Source of the DNA: Desulfobacteraceae bacterium
GTDB lineage: Bacteria > Desulfobacterota > Desulfobacteria > Desulfobacterales > Desulfobacteraceae
Direction: 5' to 3'
Length of the DNA stretch: 8,633 nucleotides
Assembly (NCBI GenBank): GCA_011390435.1
Contig: JAABSK010000102.1
Coordinates: 1 to 8,633 of the forward strand
Under the pieces are notes generated by a model, which was not told the origin of the DNA, searched no databases, and saw nothing but the letters and a program-made list of their open reading frames with translations. The translations under genes were made by a program, and so were the position numbers. Positions 5,692 to 8,633 of the stretch are shown piece by piece. The first letter of the stretch is position 1, and every line of letters begins with the position of its first letter.

Positions 5692-7719
5692 TTACCTGCA
5701 CTTTAAAAGCTGCTGGACATGACTGGAAAGTTCCTCCACTGTCACAGGTTTCATCACAAAATTTTGGATTCCTGCGGCTTTTAATTTCTCCCTGTTCATC
5801 ATACCGGTGTAACCGGAACATAAAATTACCGGCAGATCCGCCTTGATGGCAATCATCTCTCTTGCCAGATCAAACCCTGTTTTTCCCGGCATGGTCTGGT
5901 CGGTGATCAACAGATCAATAATCTTGAAATTTTTTTTGAAAAACCGTAAGGCATCCAGGCTGGAAACAAATGACCGCACTTGATACCCTAAGGCTTCAAA
6001 TCCCTCTTTGCACATTCCCACAATATCTTCATCATCATCCACCACCAGGAGGGTTTGCCCGGCACCGGTGCCCGGATGATGACACAAATTACTTTCATCC
6101 GCAGTCACATACGCAGGTTCCACTGCCGGAAGCAGCACCCTGAACGTTGTGCCATGGTTCAAACGGGTGGTGACACGGATGTCGCCTTTGCAGGATTTCA
6201 CAATACTGTATGCTGTGGCAAGCCCAAGTCCAGTGCCCTTGCCTTCCTCTTTTGTGGTAAAATATGGATCAAAAATCCGCTCGACAACATCGCCAGGCAT
6301 ACCGCAGCCGGTGTCGGAAACAGTGATGGCCAGGTAGGGACCGACCTGACTCATCAGGTTGGGATATTCAACAATATCTTCAGGTTCAAGATGTATTCTC
6401 TTCACCCCCACCGTCAAGGTACCACCGGTTTCTTCCATGGCATGGTAAGCATTGGTACACAGGTTCATGATCACCTGGTGAATCTGCGTGGGATCTGCTT
6501 CCACCATACCGCAATCCCTGTCAATGTTATCCTGGATGGTGATGGTAGAAGGTATCGATCCTTTCAGCAGCTTCAGCACCTCCTTTGCCAGCGGATGAAT
6601 CGAGATCTGCCGTTTAAACTCTTTTCCACGACGGTTGAACGACAGCACCTGGCTGACCAGATCTGCTGCCCGGCGAGCTGCTTTCTGGATCTTTTCACTG
6701 CGCTGGTAGACATCTGTCACCGGATCTGTTGACTTCATGATCATATCAGCATATCCCAGAATCGGACTTAAAATATTGTTCAGATCATGTGCAATACCGC
6801 CGGCCAGCGTGCCGATGGCTTCCATTTTCTGGGATTTTTTTAACTGATCCTCAAGGCTCTGCCATCGGTGTTCTGCTTTTTTCTTTTCTGTTACATCCAG
6901 CAGAGACAAGACCACGCGGGTTGTTCCCGGAATCATGCCAATACTGACATACACAAATTTTTCCATACCGGCAGCGTCAATAAACCGGATCTCATATTGT
7001 ACCGGAGCAGCAGTCCGGCCCTGCAGCTTTACCCGAGCATCAATATAATTGCGCATCACCGCGATGTCTTCTGCTTTGACAAAATCAGTCCACCTTTTCT
7101 TGCCAAGAATGTCAGATGCCGGCAGTCCGGCAAATTCTGAAAATCTGGAATTGACCATGGAAATGAAATCATCTGCCTCAATAATGATGGCTGCCGTTCC
7201 AGTATACTCAAAAACGGCCCGGTACCGCTGTTCACTTTCCTGAAGCTCACGGGTTCTTCGTTTCACCAGCTCTTCAAGCTGTTCCTGATATTGCCTGTTC
7301 TCTTTTTTCAGCCGGTTTTCCCTCAAACATTTCTGGATGGCATGATACAAAACCGTCATATCTTCGATCGGCTTTAAAATATAGTCCCACGCCCCCAGAT
7401 GAAGGGCTTTCACAACAGATGTAATGTTCCCGGTCCCGGAAGCAACGATCAGCGGCAGGTCCTGCGTTTTTTCCCTGATGGCTTCCAAAACCTGTAACCC
7501 ATCCATTTGCGGCATTCTCAGATCAAGGACAATCAGGTCTGGATTTTCAGTCGCAAAAAGAGCCAGGCCTTCCAGCCCGCTTCCCGCCTCAATAACTTGA
7601 AATCCATACTCCTCAAGACAGGTTCGAATGCTCTGACGGATATAGGATTCATCATCAATGGTCAGAATCTTGAACCGGCTGTTGTCTGCGATGTCAAATG
7701 CCCCGTTATGTTCAAACAT
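5692..7719 (-). CDS. Hybrid histidine kinase REC-PAS-HisKA-HATPase-REC
   Basis: This 675-residue soluble hybrid kinase is the first gene of the signalling operon. Domains in order: receiver 1 (about 17-132; D22-D23, phosphoacceptor D66, S94, K117); a coiled-coil linker (135-165); a PAS domain (about 165-280) ending in the typical LLDVTEKKKAE; HisKA with H311 in AGGIAHDLNNIL; HATPase_c with N box MNLCTNAYHAM (418-428), G1 box SDTGCGM (468-474) and G2 box GKGTGLGL (493-500); and receiver 2 (about 556-673; D561-D562, phosphoacceptor D607 in LLITDQTMPG, S635, K657). All phosphotransfer residues are present. No transmembrane helix is seen, so it acts in the cytoplasm, and the PAS domain may bind a ligand or cofactor I cannot name. 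No Hpt domain is fused. The ATG at 7719 has only a weak, distant ribosome binding site (GGAAG), but no better in-frame start is visible. A good promoter lies about 60 bp upstream. Confidence 0.93.
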   Translation of the reverse strand: MFEHNGAFDIADNSRFKILTIDDESYIRQSIRTCLEEYGFQVIEAGSGLEGLALFATENPDLIVLDLRMPQMDGLQVLEAIREKTQDLPLIVASGTGNITSVVKALHLGAWDYILKPIEDMTVLYHAIQKCLRENRLKKENRQYQEQLEELVKRRTRELQESEQRYRAVFEYTGTAAIIIEADDFISMVNSRFSEFAGLPASDILGKKRWTDFVKAEDIAVMRNYIDARVKLQGRTAAPVQYEIRFIDAAGMEKFVYVSIGMIPGTTRVVLSLLDVTEKKKAEHRWQSLEDQLKKSQKMEAIGTLAGGIAHDLNNILSPILGYADMIMKSTDPVTDVYQRSEKIQKAARRAADLVSQVLSFNRRGKEFKRQISIHPLAKEVLKLLKGSIPSTITIQDNIDRDCGMVEADPTQIHQVIMNLCTNAYHAMEETGGTLTVGVKRIHLEPEDIVEYPNLMSQVGPYLAITVSDTGCGMPGDVVERIFDPYFTTKEEGKGTGLGLATAYSIVKSCKGDIRVTTRLNHGTTFRVLLPAVEPAYVTADESNLCHHPGTGAGQTLLVVDDDEDIVGMCKEGFEALGYQVRSFVSSLDALRFFKKNFKIIDLLITDQTMPGKTGFDLAREMIAIKADLPVILCSGYTGMMNREKLKAAGIQNFVMKPVTVEELSSHVQQLLKCR

Positions 7720-7777
7720 AAAATTTGGGTATCACTTCCAATGGTAAAGATTATCGCCTGCTGTAAACCTTTAGAAC

Positions 7778-7805
7778 ATTATTCTGGGATCGGTTTGGAT
7801 GTCAA
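7778..7805 (-). promoter_or_regulatory. Predicted sigma70-type promoter of the signalling operon
   Basis: Reading the minus strand, a perfect -35 box TTGACA (7800-7805) is followed by a 16-bp spacer and AATAAT (7778-7783), five of six matches to the -10 consensus. Transcription would start near 7771, giving a leader of about 50 bases before the ATG at 7719. It is the best promoter-like match I noticed ahead of the five minus-strand genes, and their tight packing fits one transcript from here. Confidence 0.65.
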
Positions 7806-7845
7806 GCCCTATTCAGACAAAAACAACAATCCACTGCCCTAACCG

Positions 7846-7874
7846 TTGACTATTGCGCAAAACTTGCATACAAC
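7846..7874 (+). promoter_or_regulatory. Predicted sigma70-type promoter of the thioesterase gene
   Basis: TTGACT (7846-7851, five of six matches to the -35 consensus) is separated by exactly 17 bp from TACAAC (7869-7874, four of six matches to the -10). The start site would lie near 7881, about 54 bases before the ATG at 7935. That ATG has its own Shine-Dalgarno AAAGGA (7923-7928) at a 6-base spacing. This promoter diverges from the signalling-operon promoter, and the two -35 boxes lie about 40 bp apart. Confidence 0.55.
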
Positions 7875-7934
7875 CAGTTTAAAATACGATCTGAAGGATC
7901 ATGCTCTGGATAGACTGAAAATAAAGGACTGAAA

Positions 7935-8402
7935 ATGACCGAAAACATTGAAAAATTTTTTGAAGACCAGTACAAGAAAATGGTTCAGTTTGATAAATTT
8001 TTGGGAATGGAGCTGACAGTTGTCTCTCCGGGAAATATCCACTATTTACTGCCCATCAGAGCTCACCATGCAACCGCACCCGACTCTGCCCACGGCGGTG
8101 TATGCGCCGCCATGATGGATGCCACCTTAGGCGTTGCCGCATTATCCTATGCAGTCACCCTGGGCAATCTGTGCGCCACAGTAGAGTTCAAGATTAATTA
8201 CCTGGCCCAGGTCCGGCCTGGAGAAACGCTGATCTCCACGGGTCAGATCAGCCATACCGGGTCAAGACTGATTGTATCGGAAGGAAAAATCATGGAACAA
8301 TCCAATGGAGAGATGAAAGCGATCGGCTTGGGAACTTTCAGTCAGTATCCCATTGAAAAACGCAGCACTGCGTTTAATATTGACGACGCTCCACCACTCT
8401 AG
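7935..8402 (+). CDS. PaaI-family hotdog-fold acyl-CoA thioesterase
   Basis: This 155-residue protein of the hotdog thioesterase superfamily should hydrolyse an acyl- or aryl-CoA thioester in the cytoplasm, probably as a dimer or tetramer. The core motif HHATAPDSAHGGVCAAMMD covers residues 44-62. H53-G54-G55 and the acidic residue D62 match the HGG and catalytic Asp/Glu pattern of PaaI-type enzymes. The following strand, ATVEFKINYLAQV (81-93), is the usual central beta-strand signature. Length is normal for the family, with a C-terminal tail of about 15 residues after the fold. The ATG has a good Shine-Dalgarno (AAAGGA, 7923-7928). It is transcribed divergently from the signalling operon and stands alone, because only a flagellin remnant follows. 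The acyl group it acts on is unknown; it could balance the acyl-CoA synthetase about 5.6 kb away, but that is speculation. Confidence 0.88.
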   Translation: MTENIEKFFEDQYKKMVQFDKFLGMELTVVSPGNIHYLLPIRAHHATAPDSAHGGVCAAMMDATLGVAALSYAVTLGNLCATVEFKINYLAQVRPGETLISTGQISHTGSRLIVSEGKIMEQSNGEMKAIGLGTFSQYPIEKRSTAFNIDDAPPL

Positions 8403-8413
8403 CATTTTCACAT

Positions 8414-8599
8414 GCCGGCCATTTAAATACCCAGGCAGCCGGTATGGGCCAGCTCATTTAAAATGCCCATGACGCAACATCAATAACCCAGATTGCTGAC
8501 GGGGCCCTTGAAGAAGCGACAACGCTCATTCAGGCCAATACGTCCCACAAAAATGTGGTCGCACTGTTCTCCCAAAAAATAAAAATCCCGAGAGCCTGA
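8414..8599 (+). pseudogene. Flagellin remnant with internal deletion and in-frame stop
   Basis: Read in one frame, this stretch gives LNTQAAGMGQLI, a TAA stop at 8459-8461, then NAHDATSITQIADGALEEA, and finally QANTSHKNVVALF before a TGA at 8597-8599. The first parts match the conserved N-terminal D1 helix region of flagellins (family pattern: QAIRNANDGISIAQTADGALEE). The last part matches the extreme C-terminus (family pattern: AQANQSPQNVLSLL). The long central part of a flagellin, several hundred residues, is missing, and the two pieces are joined directly near 8528. The stop falls where flagellins often carry Gln or Arg, so a CAA-to-TAA change would explain it. There is no start codon or ribosome binding site in frame. 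It is a non-functional scar. The left limit is uncertain; similarity fades before 8414, next to the thioesterase stop. Confidence 0.7.
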
Positions 8600-8610
8600 A
8601 CTCTCGGGAT
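8574..8610 (-). terminator. Rho-independent terminator, minus strand
   Basis: A perfect 10-bp stem, ATCCCGAGAG (8585-8594) pairing with CTCTCGGGAT (8601-8610), encloses a 6-base loop. On the minus strand the stem is followed by a T-rich tract, TTTTT-A-TTTTTT (8585 down to 8574), as expected of an intrinsic terminator. On the plus strand the bases after the stem (ATTGTTGATTG) make a poor tail. It therefore most likely ends a transcript entering from the right edge, namely the tRNA at 8625-8633. Confidence 0.85.
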
Positions 8611-8624
8611 ATTGTTGATTGTGT

Positions 8625-8633
8625 TGGCTCCCC
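8625..8633 (-). tRNA. Probable 3' end of a tRNA gene, tRNA-Asn favoured (partial)
   Basis: The last nine bases read GGGGAGCCA on the minus strand. This fits the end of a tRNA acceptor stem (GGGGA), a discriminator G73 and an encoded CCA. G73 and a GGGGA acceptor end are typical of bacterial tRNA-Asn. A minus-strand terminator lies 14 bases downstream, which fits a short stable-RNA gene. Only nine bases are visible, so this is a probable call, and the amino acid identity is weaker still. Confidence 0.5.

Noticed and set aside
6055..6732. 225-codon plus-strand open frame inside the hybrid kinase gene
   Set aside because: It is antisense to the intact HATPase and HisKA region, with no motif or ribosome binding site of its own.
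8444..8461. Short peptide start (ATGGGCCAGCTCATTTAA) as a real small gene
   Set aside because: Only five codons before the stop and no ribosome binding site; it is part of the flagellin similarity block.
8444..8470. ATGGGC...GCCCAT inverted repeat
   Set aside because: Six-base arms with a 15-base loop inside the flagellin remnant are easily expected by chance, and nothing nearby uses them.

Overview
The window looks like chromosomal DNA of a Gram-negative bacterium, most likely a sulfate-reducing Desulfobacterota member of the Desulfobacter/Desulfotignum type. That placement is an inference from protein style: a LivF-type ATPase next to an AMP-forming long-chain acyl-CoA synthetase, and dense REC-kinase fusion proteins. 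No taxonomic marker is complete here. I see no insertion sequence, CRISPR array or phage gene.

Left part (1-2294, + strand): the 3' end of a LivF-type ABC transporter ATPase is followed after 57 bp by a full AMP-forming long-chain acyl-CoA synthetase. Together they suggest uptake of a carboxylic acid and its activation to a CoA thioester.

Centre (2305-7719, - strand): five signalling genes are packed head to tail. In transcription order they are a soluble REC-PAS-kinase-REC hybrid, a single-domain REC protein, a soluble REC-kinase, a two-TM membrane histidine kinase, and an OmpR/PhoB-type DNA-binding response regulator. Junctions are a 33-bp gap, an 8-bp overlap, a 3-bp gap and a 37-bp overlap, so this is very probably one operon. 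It encodes three kinases and five receiver domains but only one DNA-binding output, and no Hpt domain. It converges on the acyl-CoA synthetase gene with only 10 bp between the stop codons.

Right part (7720-8633): a 215-bp divergent intergenic region carries two good sigma70-like promoters, one for the signalling operon and one for a PaaI-type hotdog thioesterase (7935-8402). Behind the thioesterase lies a degraded flagellin remnant that joins an N-terminal D1 segment straight to the extreme C-terminal end and carries an in-frame stop. At the right edge are a strong minus-strand Rho-independent terminator and nine bases that look like the 3' end of a minus-strand tRNA, probably tRNA-Asn.

The least ordinary items are the kinase-rich operon, with its duplicated receiver module in two kinases, and the flagellin scar beside a tRNA. 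I found no clear evidence of a wholly new class of system.
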